The notes beneath the pieces were generated by a model, which did not search any database, had not been told where the DNA came from, and saw only the letters and a program-made list of their open reading frames with translations. Shown piece by piece: positions 52,199 to 60,249 of a stretch of DNA of 64,000 nucleotides. Origin of the DNA: Turicibacter sp. (GTDB lineage Bacteria > Bacillota > Bacilli > MOL361 > Turicibacteraceae); NCBI GenBank assembly GCA_030531025.1, contig JAUMTV010000004.1, forward strand, positions 3,849 through 67,848, written 5' to 3'. The translations under genes were made by a program, and so were the position numbers. Every line of letters starts with the position of its first letter. Position 1 is the first letter of the stretch.

Positions 52199-52886
52199 AG
52201 TCACCAACGCCAAAGTCAGTGTTATTCCATAAAACCTCTAAATGGTTCACATCGTCTAACCATTTATATTCTTCATAGAACCATTCTTTTAGTTTTGGGT
52301 CAGGTTTAATTGCTGTTGTGTTTTCACAGTAAACGTTGACTGTGGCATGATCCAGTTGATTAAGAACGATATCAATATCACGTTTAATCATGTCTTTCGT
52401 TTGACCTTGAATCCCAACCATGATACATGCTGAATCAAAGTATTTTTTTAACTCTTCAACGCTTTGGAAAGGAGCTCCCTTTTTTAAAACTTTTTCACGG
52501 AAGTCATAATCGAATGATTCAACTCCTGTTTTGAACATAATATCAATATCTAGACGTTCACGCATTTTGTCTAGATGGTTTCGATAAATCCAATGAGCTT
52601 CAGCAAATAGCTTTTTGAATTCATGTTCATCAATTTTTGATTTAATCATATTTAACGTTTCTTTTGGTAAATCAAAAATATTTCCTGAGTTAATAACTTC
52701 AAAAGTATCGTAAATACCTTTTACATTTGATAAGACTTCTTTATTTAATTGATTCATTTCTTCAACATTTGTTGAGTTATCGCCAATGTAGTCACAAAAG
52801 GCACATTTCCCATAGGCACATGGGCGACTTTTTAAAAGAACAATTTCGCGAGGAAATTTCTCTGTAATAATATTATATCTATCCAT
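52197..52886 (-). CDS. Radical-SAM protein with CX4CX2C cluster motif, possibly queuine lyase (QueL-like)
   Basis: A 229-residue compact radical-SAM protein. The iron-sulfur cysteines are Cys23, Cys28 and Cys31 in RPCAYGKCAFCDY, i.e. CX4CX2C rather than the usual CX3CX2C. Other marks: FEVINSGNIFDL (a GGE-like SAM contact is replaced by NSGN), FKTGVESFDYDFRE, and the end LWNNTDFGVGD. These match a small family in gut clostridia that I associate with queuine-to-preQ1 salvage; that link is from memory and uncertain. A YhhQ-type transporter lies 2.2 kb away. Start ATG after AGGTGAT. No SPASM or cobalamin domain. Confidence 0.7.
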   Translation of the reverse strand: MDRYNIITEKFPREIVLLKSRPCAYGKCAFCDYIGDNSTNVEEMNQLNKEVLSNVKGIYDTFEVINSGNIFDLPKETLNMIKSKIDEHEFKKLFAEAHWIYRNHLDKMRERLDIDIMFKTGVESFDYDFREKVLKKGAPFQSVEELKKYFDSACIMVGIQGQTKDMIKRDIDIVLNQLDHATVNVYCENTTAIKPDPKLKEWFYEEYKWLDDVNHLEVLWNNTDFGVGD

Positions 52887-53028
52887 AATGATCACCTGTT
52901 TTTAGTATATCAAATGTAGTAGGGGCATGGCTCGTAATGTGTCTTAATTTTATAGTTATTTTTTGGTAAGCAGTATTTGTTTTTATGGTAAAATGAAACT
53001 AATTCATGGTGGTTAGGTGGGATGTTTG

Positions 53029-55395
53029 TTGACAGCTTCAGAATATGTGCGAAAAGCATTTGGCTATGTCGCCTTAATGTTTATTATTGTTTTTTTCGGT
53101 TTTATCTTTTCAGGTAATTTTATTTATTCAGTTACAGGGCAGTATGTTGAAAATTATTTATCTATTTATACGAATGCTCATGAATTGTTGTTTCAAAAAC
53201 AGTTACCAATGTGGTCGTTTAATTTCTTCTTAGGTGGAAATTTTTTAGGAGCACAAAATGTTTATTCGGTCTTTAATCCATTCTTTTTATTGACGCTACC
53301 TTTTTCAAGTAGTATGTTACCTAAATTATACTTCCCGCTGCTTTTATTAAAAACGCTACTAGCAACTTGGGCATTATCGTTGTATATGAGGGAGACACGG
53401 TGGTTTAAAGCTCATACCATTATTGTGGCGAGTATATTATATCTTTATAATGGATGGTATTTAAGTAATCTAAGTGAGTTTGTTACGATTGAGCTACTGT
53501 TCTTTGTCCCACTTGTCCTTTATGGCGTCGAAAAGCTCTTATCTTCAGGTCGTAAGCGATACTTTGTCGCTACTTATTCGATCATGCTCATCTCACATTT
53601 TACGTTCACTGCCTTATCTCTTCCTTTTTTAATCATCTATATCTTGATTCGTTTGAAGATGGAAAGAGAGAAAAGTCGGGAGATCTTTGTTGATGATGTT
53701 AAGAAGTTTTTAGTTTCGATTGTTTTAATTGCTGGAATCAATATGATCTTTATTTTACCGCTTGTCCTGGCACTAAATGCTATGTCGATTGAGTTGCAGG
53801 AGGGAATGACACTATCATCATTACTAGCACTTTGTCTTAAAGGGCTATTTCCACCGCTTCATGAGACATTTAAAGGATCGATTGTCTTTCCAGAGAATGT
53901 GAACTTAGTATCACTCTATCAATCGGTTTTAGTTGTGTTAATGATTCCTCAATTTATAAAGCTGATTAGTAAAAAAGCAAGAAGAGTCGTCATCTTCTTA
54001 TATGTACTAATTTTGTTTACAGTGTTTATCACTCAATCACTTGAACTAGTCAACGTAACATCATTAGCTCTATTAAATACAAATGTGATTTCTATCTTTT
54101 TGATTTTATTCAATTCCTTAACTACAGCTTATGTTTTAAATGAAGTGAGATTAATTGATACGGAGTTATTACGACGAACAACTGTTAGTTTTAAGGCACT
54201 ATTACTTATCGTACTAGGTTTAGTTTTCGTCTTTGAACTTCATCTGAAATATGGTGAAATGTCGTCTTTAACGTGGAGAAATATTATTGATGAGTTAGTT
54301 TCATTATCACCGTACTTCATGTTATATTTAATGATGGTTTTTATCGTGACAGTGTATCGATTTATTTTAAATCGAATGGCAAGAGAGGATCAAATATTAA
54401 GTAAAAAGAGTATCCTTGTCTTTTTAATGATTGAATGTATTGCAGTGTCCTATATTTACTTTGCAACGAATCATGAACAGTCAGTTTTTGTAAAGAATTA
54501 TATGACAGATGAAGAGTCTATAAGTAATAAGACGTATGCAATTGTTGATTACTTACAAACACTTGATCCAGAGTTTTATCGAATTATTAACAGTTATGAG
54601 ATTCAGTATAATGAACCGTTATATCAAGGTTATAATGGATTTTCTATTGCGAATCCTTATCTTGTGTTATCGTCACAAGATGTCTCTTGGATGTTGGATG
54701 AGCATGTTAAAAAGAGTTTGTCAATTTCAACGACAGATTATATGTTAACGACGGCGCTATCGGCTAAGTATTATTTCACACCGGACTATGAAGTACCTCT
54801 TCCTGGGTATCAATATTATGATCGTATTGCAGGAATTACGATTTATAAAAATAATTACTTCATACCCGTTGGAACTAGTAGCCCTTATTATATATTAGAG
54901 TCTGAGTTTGAAAAGCTGAATCGAACACAGCAACACTATATCTTTTTAAAATGCATTATTTTAGAAGATGACAGTTTAGCCCAAACTTATGGCTTAAAGC
55001 CGTTTGATGTGACGTTATTACCTGAGGAGCCAGGTGAAATTCAATATTTTGAAGCTGCTCAAATGCGTCAAACGCTAGGTGCACAAGAAGTAACATATGA
55101 ACAAAATAAAATTATGCATAATTATGTAGCTTCTTCAGCGACGCTGATTACTTATTCTATTCCATATAACTCTGGATGGCGAGCTTACGCCAATGGAGAA
55201 GAAGTACCAATTTATGAAGTAAATGATGGATTTATTGGTGTTGGTCTTTCAAAAGGAGGCGAATACGAGATTAAATTAATGTATTGTTCGCCAGGAGTTG
55301 GGATTGGTTTTTCAATTTCAGCCATCACATGTTTGATTATTCTAGCAAGTTTTTATCATAGTTACGATCGTCGTAAGAAAATTGCCTCAATGTAG
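53029..55395 (+). CDS. YfhO family multi-pass membrane protein
   Basis: A 788-residue protein with about twelve membrane helices to residue 480, a large extracellular domain (about 490-750) and a last helix before a basic tail. It follows the YfhO/GT-C plan: an early GGNFLGAQNVYSVFNPFFL loop, and near the end the conserved SIPYNSGWRAYANG with a GGEYEIKLMY strand. YfhO proteins are thought to glycosylate lipoteichoic acid or act as undecaprenyl-linked glycosyltransferases. No ATG start fits; TTG 53029 is 8 bases after GGTGG (TTG 53026 and GTG 53017 are alternatives). The stop codon lies in a terminator hairpin. Confidence 0.8.
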   Translation: MTASEYVRKAFGYVALMFIIVFFGFIFSGNFIYSVTGQYVENYLSIYTNAHELLFQKQLPMWSFNFFLGGNFLGAQNVYSVFNPFFLLTLPFSSSMLPKLYFPLLLLKTLLATWALSLYMRETRWFKAHTIIVASILYLYNGWYLSNLSEFVTIELLFFVPLVLYGVEKLLSSGRKRYFVATYSIMLISHFTFTALSLPFLIIYILIRLKMEREKSREIFVDDVKKFLVSIVLIAGINMIFILPLVLALNAMSIELQEGMTLSSLLALCLKGLFPPLHETFKGSIVFPENVNLVSLYQSVLVVLMIPQFIKLISKKARRVVIFLYVLILFTVFITQSLELVNVTSLALLNTNVISIFLILFNSLTTAYVLNEVRLIDTELLRRTTVSFKALLLIVLGLVFVFELHLKYGEMSSLTWRNIIDELVSLSPYFMLYLMMVFIVTVYRFILNRMAREDQILSKKSILVFLMIECIAVSYIYFATNHEQSVFVKNYMTDEESISNKTYAIVDYLQTLDPEFYRIINSYEIQYNEPLYQGYNGFSIANPYLVLSSQDVSWMLDEHVKKSLSISTTDYMLTTALSAKYYFTPDYEVPLPGYQYYDRIAGITIYKNNYFIPVGTSSPYYILESEFEKLNRTQQHYIFLKCIILEDDSLAQTYGLKPFDVTLLPEEPGEIQYFEAAQMRQTLGAQEVTYEQNKIMHNYVASSATLITYSIPYNSGWRAYANGEEVPIYEVNDGFIGVGLSKGGEYEIKLMYCSPGVGIGFSISAITCLIILASFYHSYDRRKKIASM

Positions 55396-55413
55396 TTTGA
55401 GGCAATTTTTATT
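55379..55413 (+). terminator. Terminator overlapping the YfhO-type gene stop
   Basis: ATTGCCTCAA and TTGAGGCAAT pair around a loop that contains the TAG stop codon, followed by T5. Confidence 0.9.
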
Positions 55414-55459
55414 GGATAATGTATATACTAAAAGTAATTTGAATATAAGGAGAGGTGCT

Positions 55460-56119
55460 ATGAAGTTAAATCGTAAATGGATGATTAACTTTTTCATCAT
55501 GATACTTTTAGTTTGTGGAACAGTTTTAAACTGTCGAGCAGAAAGTAGTGATACTCCTGCTGATTTGTTAATTCAGTTAAATGAAGCCTCAACTATTACC
55601 GTGAAAAAGAGTTGGTTTTCATTCAATAAAAATTATCGCGTTTATATTGAAGGTGAAAAAGTCGGTGAAATTCAAGGACTTTACTTTAATATTTTTGGGG
55701 AACGATTAGTACTGAAAGATTTAGACGGGGATGTTTATGGATCGGAACAACAAATTAAGCGTTGGAATATCAGGTTAAACCGGTTAGCACAAGTTTATAA
55801 TGGAGCAGATGATACGGTCGGCTTTATTGGGAAACAAGTGATTCATGACTTCTTTAGATGGGGAAAAACCTTTCATTTTTATGATACTGAGTTTAATGAA
55901 ATTGCCGTTTCAAAGCAACGATGGTTTCAAATTTTTCCAGAGTATGTGATTGAAGATATGAATAGTGAAAAACTTTATAAGATAAAGAAAAAGTTCTCGC
56001 TTTTTACAACAACGTATGAGATTACCGTTTATAATCCAAATGTTTTACCTGTTGAGCAAACGTTATTTTTGACTGTTATTTTAAACTCCATTGATGAATC
56101 AGAAGAGAATAGTGAGTAA
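55460..56119 (+). CDS. Secreted LURP-one/Tubby-like protein
   Basis: A 219-residue protein with a signal peptide (MKLNRKWMINFFIMILL, cleavage near residue 28). The rest contains three related strands-and-turn units: KKSWFSFNKNYRVYIE, KQRWFQIFPEYVIED and KKKFSLFTTTYEITVYN, the repeat pattern of LURP-one-related (Tubby C2) domains. That family is usually cytoplasmic; a signal peptide is unusual. ATG 55460 after AAGGAGAGG. The end is acidic. Function unknown. Confidence 0.65.
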   Translation: MKLNRKWMINFFIMILLVCGTVLNCRAESSDTPADLLIQLNEASTITVKKSWFSFNKNYRVYIEGEKVGEIQGLYFNIFGERLVLKDLDGDVYGSEQQIKRWNIRLNRLAQVYNGADDTVGFIGKQVIHDFFRWGKTFHFYDTEFNEIAVSKQRWFQIFPEYVIEDMNSEKLYKIKKKFSLFTTTYEITVYNPNVLPVEQTLFLTVILNSIDESEENSE

Positions 56120-56495
56120 ATTATATCGACTTAACGATATGATATTCGTAAAATAATGATAAATAATAATCTATAGATTAGATAGTAAAAAAACTCTAGT
56201 CTATAGTTTTTTTACTATAATAATTATTAATGTCATTAAGCTTTAAAAAGGTGACTCTATGAGAGTCATCTTATAAATATATCAATTTTTATAGACAAGT
56301 ATCAGTGTCTATAATTATCTTCAAATTCAGCAGTAACTAAAATTTTATTGACAGATTGTAATATTAAGTGCGACACATAAAAGAAGCTCATAAATAAGAT
56401 CTTTGTTATAGAATGAAGTTACTACACAAAATTCATAACAAGGTGTTGTAACTTTTTTATTATTAAATTAGTACTTTTCTAGCGGACAAAATGAA
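56120..56495. other. Hairpin-rich intergenic region
   Basis: No supported gene. Inverted repeats follow one another: ATAGTAAAAAAACT/AGTTTTTTTACTAT (56182-56218), TGACTCT/AGAGTCA (56252-56268), TTATAGACA/TGTCTATAA (56289-56314) and AAGTTACTACAC/GTGTTGTAACTT (about 56412-56452, one mismatch, then T6, terminator-like). TTGACA is at 56348. On the minus strand a short frame near 56390-56305 reads MSFFYVSHLILQ and could be a remnant. The region may hold a small RNA or decayed mobile DNA. Confidence 0.4.
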
Positions 56496-56536
56496 AAAAG
56501 CGATATTATTAAAAAATAATAAAATCGCTTTATAGT
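56496..56536 (-). terminator. Terminator of the minus-strand membrane-protein cluster
   Basis: AAAGCGAT (plus an inner ATTATT) pairs with ATCGCTTT (plus AATAAT). Read on the minus strand the stem is followed by CGCTTTTTTCATTTT, a good T run. Confidence 0.75.
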
Positions 56537-56599
56537 TTATGCTTGAGAAACTATACCAATCTTAGATCTCATGTTTTATACGTATGTTCAAATTTCGAA

Positions 56600-57151
56600 C
56601 TATTTTTGTTTCACTTTTATTCCTTTCATTAAAAGAAACTCTTCAAATGCTTGATATGATCCTGTAGTAAATTTAGCTTTTTCAATTGCTAATGCAAATT
56701 GTTTTCCGTAAATTATCACAAATAGGTTCTTTGTTTTGTATACCGAAGTAATGCGATTATGAGGGATACTCGCATCAAGATTATTTTTGCTTATCAGCAG
56801 ACTATTTTTATTCGCCTTTAAAAAATCTTCACTTAGTTCAAGATAATCTTCAAACACAGTTATATTAATTGTGGGATCTTCATCACCAAACAGAACTCTT
56901 TGCTGTTTGTAATCTTTTGTTCCATGTATCCGATAAAGCTGGGAGCGGATAATTAAACTAATAAGTATAAAAAACAAGTAAACTAAAACCGAGGGATAAT
57001 CTTTTAATAAATAACGGTCTATAGCGAGACAGATGTACAAAAGTGTCAAAAGTAAAAGGACGTATTGACTCAATGGATTAACTAGTACTTTGCTTGTCTC
57101 GGTAGTAACTGATTTATTTAATGTCGTTTGATTTTTAAATAAAATATCCAT
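56600..57151 (-). CDS. Membrane protein, YcxB-like
   Basis: A 183-residue protein with two adjacent membrane helices (about residues 26-46 and 52-69) and a cytoplasmic beta-rich C-terminal domain (TINITVFEDYLEL, HNRITSVYKTKNLFVII, EEFLLMKG), the plan of YcxB-like proteins. Function unknown in the family. The ribosome site AAGGAG is 11 bases upstream. Last gene of a three-gene minus-strand unit and a distant paralogue of the gene before it. Confidence 0.65.
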   Translation of the reverse strand: MDILFKNQTTLNKSVTTETSKVLVNPLSQYVLLLLTLLYICLAIDRYLLKDYPSVLVYLFFILISLIIRSQLYRIHGTKDYKQQRVLFGDEDPTINITVFEDYLELSEDFLKANKNSLLISKNNLDASIPHNRITSVYKTKNLFVIIYGKQFALAIEKAKFTTGSYQAFEEFLLMKGIKVKQK

Positions 57152-57237
57152 TTTTACGCATTCTCCTTCTTATCTAAAAGTTATTATTAAGTATTCATCA
57201 AATAGAGACTCGAGTTTGAATGAATCGAGTAGTTAAT

Positions 57238-57786
57238 TTACCATAATCCCCAGTATAATAACTGATCTTTGACAGGTTTAACTGGTATATTAACCGTTTT
57301 TAAAAATAATTGTTTTTCTTCCTCAGATTTAAATAGATTCTTTGGAGTAATTCCGATAATTGTATATTTTTCAGCATATAAATAGAACTTATTATTTCTT
57401 TCTAGTATGTATTTAACATCGATATCTATTTCTTTAGATGAAAAAATGATACGGACCCCTCTATCTCTAGGAATCATTTGTTTTTCCTGTATTAAATAGG
57501 GATGAGTTAGTACTTGTTTTAAAATTGATTTTTCTGTACTTTTCCTTAGTAAATATTTTTGTAAGAAAAGACTAATTACTAAAAATAATAAGAGTAAGAA
57601 AATCTCTAAATATTTTTCAGAAGTTGGTCTGTTAGCAATTAAATAAATGCTATAAATAACTATAAAAATAGGGATACATATACGTAAAACGATAATTCCA
57701 CTAATATACCGAATCGGGTTCTTCCAGTTAACTAATAAGCTTGCCTCTATAAAATCAAAAGTTGAAGTTTTATAATTTAATTCCAT
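57238..57786 (-). CDS. Membrane protein, YcxB-like paralogue
   Basis: A 182-residue protein with the same plan as its neighbour: two helices (about 28-50 and 60-78), then a beta-rich domain (GVRIIFSSKEIDIDVKYI, KFYLYAEKYTIIGITPKNLF, EKQLFLKTV). The conserved '...I..K.LF.SEEEK..F' ending supports YcxB-like. The two paralogues share a plan but little sequence, so the duplication is old. 51 bases after the DUF2812-like gene. Confidence 0.65.
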   Translation of the reverse strand: MELNYKTSTFDFIEASLLVNWKNPIRYISGIIVLRICIPIFIVIYSIYLIANRPTSEKYLEIFLLLLFLVISLFLQKYLLRKSTEKSILKQVLTHPYLIQEKQMIPRDRGVRIIFSSKEIDIDVKYILERNNKFYLYAEKYTIIGITPKNLFKSEEEKQLFLKTVNIPVKPVKDQLLYWGLW

Positions 57787-57837
57787 AACAAATTCAAGCC
57801 TTTCTTATTAATATTAAACTTTATAAAAATTGTTGTT

Positions 57838-59118
57838 TTACTCAACCTCAAAGGTTGAAACATGTTCGGAAATGCGCTTTAAGAAAACTGTATAATCTAA
57901 GTTTTGAGGTACTGTTAACTCTGCATAAATAAAGTTTGATTGATAGGTAGCCATTAAAATGATACGGAATGGTAATTTTTCATAAATATAGACATTTTCT
58001 AGTTCATCATATGATGGATAGTATTCTTTAAAATCACTAATATCCAGAATCCTCTCTTGATGGTGGCGATAGTATAGTGGAATTAAAAAAGGAGTCTTTG
58101 AAAGTTGATAGTAATAAAAGCCATAAACGCTAGCGCTAGTTCCAGACTCTGAATAATAGGTGATTGAATGTTGAAAAAAAGGAAGAGGTTTTATATTCAC
58201 AGATTCTTTATTTAGTGGAATTGATGTTTCTTGTTTAGTTACTTCATGATATGTCACAATCGGAAGCGTATCTGAAACAGGCGTTTCATGTGACTCTTTT
58301 GGTATATAATTAAGTAAGATAAGCATTAAAATAAATAATGATGAAAATGTGATGTATTTTTTTTGTTTTAGTGATTTTAAATCTCCATTAAAAAATATGT
58401 AAAGATAAAGTAGACATATTAAAGGTAAGGATAGGGATGTGTAAAAGGGAAGGTTAAGAGTCGAATAATAGGATTGAAGAATGAGACATGGAATGATAGG
58501 AATAAGATAGGCTAAGAGAAATTGAGTTACAAGTGACGGTTTGATTCTTAAACGAGACTTTATGTAGCTTTCAAAAGTATTATACTTGGCTTGCATTTTT
58601 TTAAAATTCAACAATAAATAGGTGTTATGAAGCGTGTTGGTAAGTCCAATGAGAGCGAATAAGAAATAGGTTATCAAAACGCCTACATAAACCCAATGAA
58701 ATAAGTAGGTACTGCTCGTAAATACATCCCAAAATAAGTAACTAAAGATAATAAAAATAATAAAATTGATGATAGAATATAACTTAGAACTTTTAAAATA
58801 GTCATTCCACTTTAGTTGTTCTGAACAGCTAGGAAAGGAAGCTATTGAATCAGCAGTGTAAAAAAGATATTTATTTTGAAAGTTTGCGATAGGATTAAAG
58901 CCATAATTGAAATAAAATTGAATATATTCAGAGTTATTCCATCCGTGAGTAGGGGCGGAATAGTCAATAAAAAATTGTCCTGTGGTAACGGGACTCTTTT
59001 CTAAATAAAGATAATGTTTATTAAATGAAGTTGGCATCCACCCAAGTGCTAATTGCTCATTTAAGTATTGAATAAGTGAATCATTATTACTGTAATTTTT
59101 AAGTTTAATTTTTTTCAT
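57838..59118 (-). CDS. DUF2812-like multi-pass membrane protein
   Basis: A 426-residue protein. The first 90 residues resemble DUF2812 (YLNEQLALGWMPTSF, a tryptophan after a small-helix repeat, then strands ending in FIDYSA). Then about five to six membrane helices (roughly 118-275) and an extracellular C-terminal domain of 150 residues with tyrosine-rich strands. In other Bacillota DUF2812 genes often sit beside PadR regulators; none is seen here. ATG after AGGGGG. It leads the minus-strand cluster. Confidence 0.6.
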   Translation of the reverse strand: MKKIKLKNYSNNDSLIQYLNEQLALGWMPTSFNKHYLYLEKSPVTTGQFFIDYSAPTHGWNNSEYIQFYFNYGFNPIANFQNKYLFYTADSIASFPSCSEQLKWNDYFKSSKLYSIINFIIFIIFSYLFWDVFTSSTYLFHWVYVGVLITYFLFALIGLTNTLHNTYLLLNFKKMQAKYNTFESYIKSRLRIKPSLVTQFLLAYLIPIIPCLILQSYYSTLNLPFYTSLSLPLICLLYLYIFFNGDLKSLKQKKYITFSSLFILMLILLNYIPKESHETPVSDTLPIVTYHEVTKQETSIPLNKESVNIKPLPFFQHSITYYSESGTSASVYGFYYYQLSKTPFLIPLYYRHHQERILDISDFKEYYPSYDELENVYIYEKLPFRIILMATYQSNFIYAELTVPQNLDYTVFLKRISEHVSTFEVE

Positions 59119-59273
59119 AAATCCCCCTATAAAATTATTTTATAGAAATATTTTCCTTTTCATAGTTTATAATGATAGAAATCAAATGTAAAGAATAAAA
59201 GATTAATGCTTATTTATCAATTAATGGGTTAGTGGGATTAAAAATTCATTAATTAATGATAAGAGTATAAGTT

Positions 59274-59305
59274 AAAAGGAAGAAAAATGTCATTCTTCCT
59301 TTTTT
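59274..59305 (+). terminator. Orphan terminator
   Basis: AAAAGGAAGAA and TTCTTCCTTTT pair perfectly around an 8-nt loop, then T; no gene ends upstream on this strand. Confidence 0.75.
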
Positions 59306-59449
59306 ATTGCGTATTATATTTTAGAATAAATCAGATAAGATTCAACAAAAAAGTATGTTTTCGGAAAGGCATTATTTGTAATTAAGTATTAATAAATGTA
59401 AATCTTAGTTTTTTTTTGATAGACCCTTAAATTTTATGGACGATTGTCA

Positions 59450-59455
59450 TATAAT
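59450..59455 (+). promoter_or_regulatory. -10 box for the hydrolase-MurF operon
   Basis: TATAAT, 33 bases before the ATG; the -35 (TTAAAT, 59427-59432) is weak. Confidence 0.4.
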
Positions 59456-59487
59456 AGTAAAGACTATAGTTTAGGAGATGGTGAACA

Positions 59488-60246
59488 ATGTTCATTAAGA
59501 TAGATGATATAAATGTTTATTACGAGGTAGAGGGGCAGGGGCATCCAATCCTTTTATTACATGGATGGGGGCAAAGTGTTGCTGCATTTAAGCCAGTATT
59601 TGATTATTTAAAACAAAATTTTCAAGTTTATAGTCTAGATTTCCCTGGATTTGGACAAAGTGAAGAACCAAAAACGGTTTGGTCAGTTTATGACTATGCC
59701 GATATGGTAGAAAAATTCGTCAAACAATTAGATATTAAAAGCCCAACAATTTTCGGACATTCTTTTGGTGGACGTGTTGGGATTATTTATGCCGGTCGTC
59801 AAAATGACTTAAATAAGTTAGTTTTAATTGATAGCGCTGGAATCAAACCAAAACGTGGATTAGATTATTATATGCGCGTTTATAGTTATAAGTTAGGTAA
59901 AAAGATTTTAAGTTTACCAGGGTTACGTGCTTATAAAGAAAAAATGATGGAGAATGCTGGGTCATCTGATTATAAAAATGCCTCACCAATGATGCGTCAA
60001 ATTATGAGTAAGGTTGTTAATGAAGATTTACAACACTTAATGCCATCGATTCAAGCCGAGACGTTACTTGTCTGGGGTGATTTAGATGATGCAACGCCAT
60101 TAAGTGATGCCAAGATTATGGAGAAAAAGATTCCTGGAGCGGGACTCGTTGTTTTCCCAGGAGCCGGACATTATTCTTATTTAGACTGCTTAGGGCAATT
60201 TTTACGTGTGATTGATGTCTTCTTAGAGAAAGAAAGAGGTGAATAA
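59488..60246 (+). CDS. Alpha/beta hydrolase
   Basis: A 252-residue alpha/beta-fold hydrolase with the nucleophile Ser92 in FGHSFGG, acid at WGDLDD (about 200) and His228 in GAGHYSYLD; oxyanion HGWG motif at residues 25-28. The fold covers esterases, lipases and haloperoxidase-like enzymes, so the substrate is open. It precedes the MurF-like gene by 3 bases and is clearly cotranscribed, hinting at a cell-envelope role. ATG after AGGAGATGG. Confidence 0.88.
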   Translation: MFIKIDDINVYYEVEGQGHPILLLHGWGQSVAAFKPVFDYLKQNFQVYSLDFPGFGQSEEPKTVWSVYDYADMVEKFVKQLDIKSPTIFGHSFGGRVGIIYAGRQNDLNKLVLIDSAGIKPKRGLDYYMRVYSYKLGKKILSLPGLRAYKEKMMENAGSSDYKNASPMMRQIMSKVVNEDLQHLMPSIQAETLLVWGDLDDATPLSDAKIMEKKIPGAGLVVFPGAGHYSYLDCLGQFLRVIDVFLEKERGE

Positions 60247-60249
60247 TAG

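Larger units (their letters stand above)
59119..59487. other. Intergenic region with an orphan terminator
   Basis: No gene is supported. TTATAAT at 59167-59173 could be a -10 on the plus strand, followed at 59274-59305 by a terminator without any gene between. It may mark a small RNA of about 120 bases or a lost gene. TCATATAATAG at 59448-59457 is the probable -10 of the hydrolase gene. Confidence 0.4.

Noticed and set aside
56340..56480. Possible insertion-sequence remnant (short minus-strand frame and GCGGACAAAAT-like end).
   Set aside because: No inverted-repeat pair, target duplication or recognisable transposase segment.
59287..59325. Short frame beginning ATG at 59287 after GGAAG.
   Set aside because: About a dozen codons inside the terminator hairpin; the apparent ribosome site is the hairpin arm.
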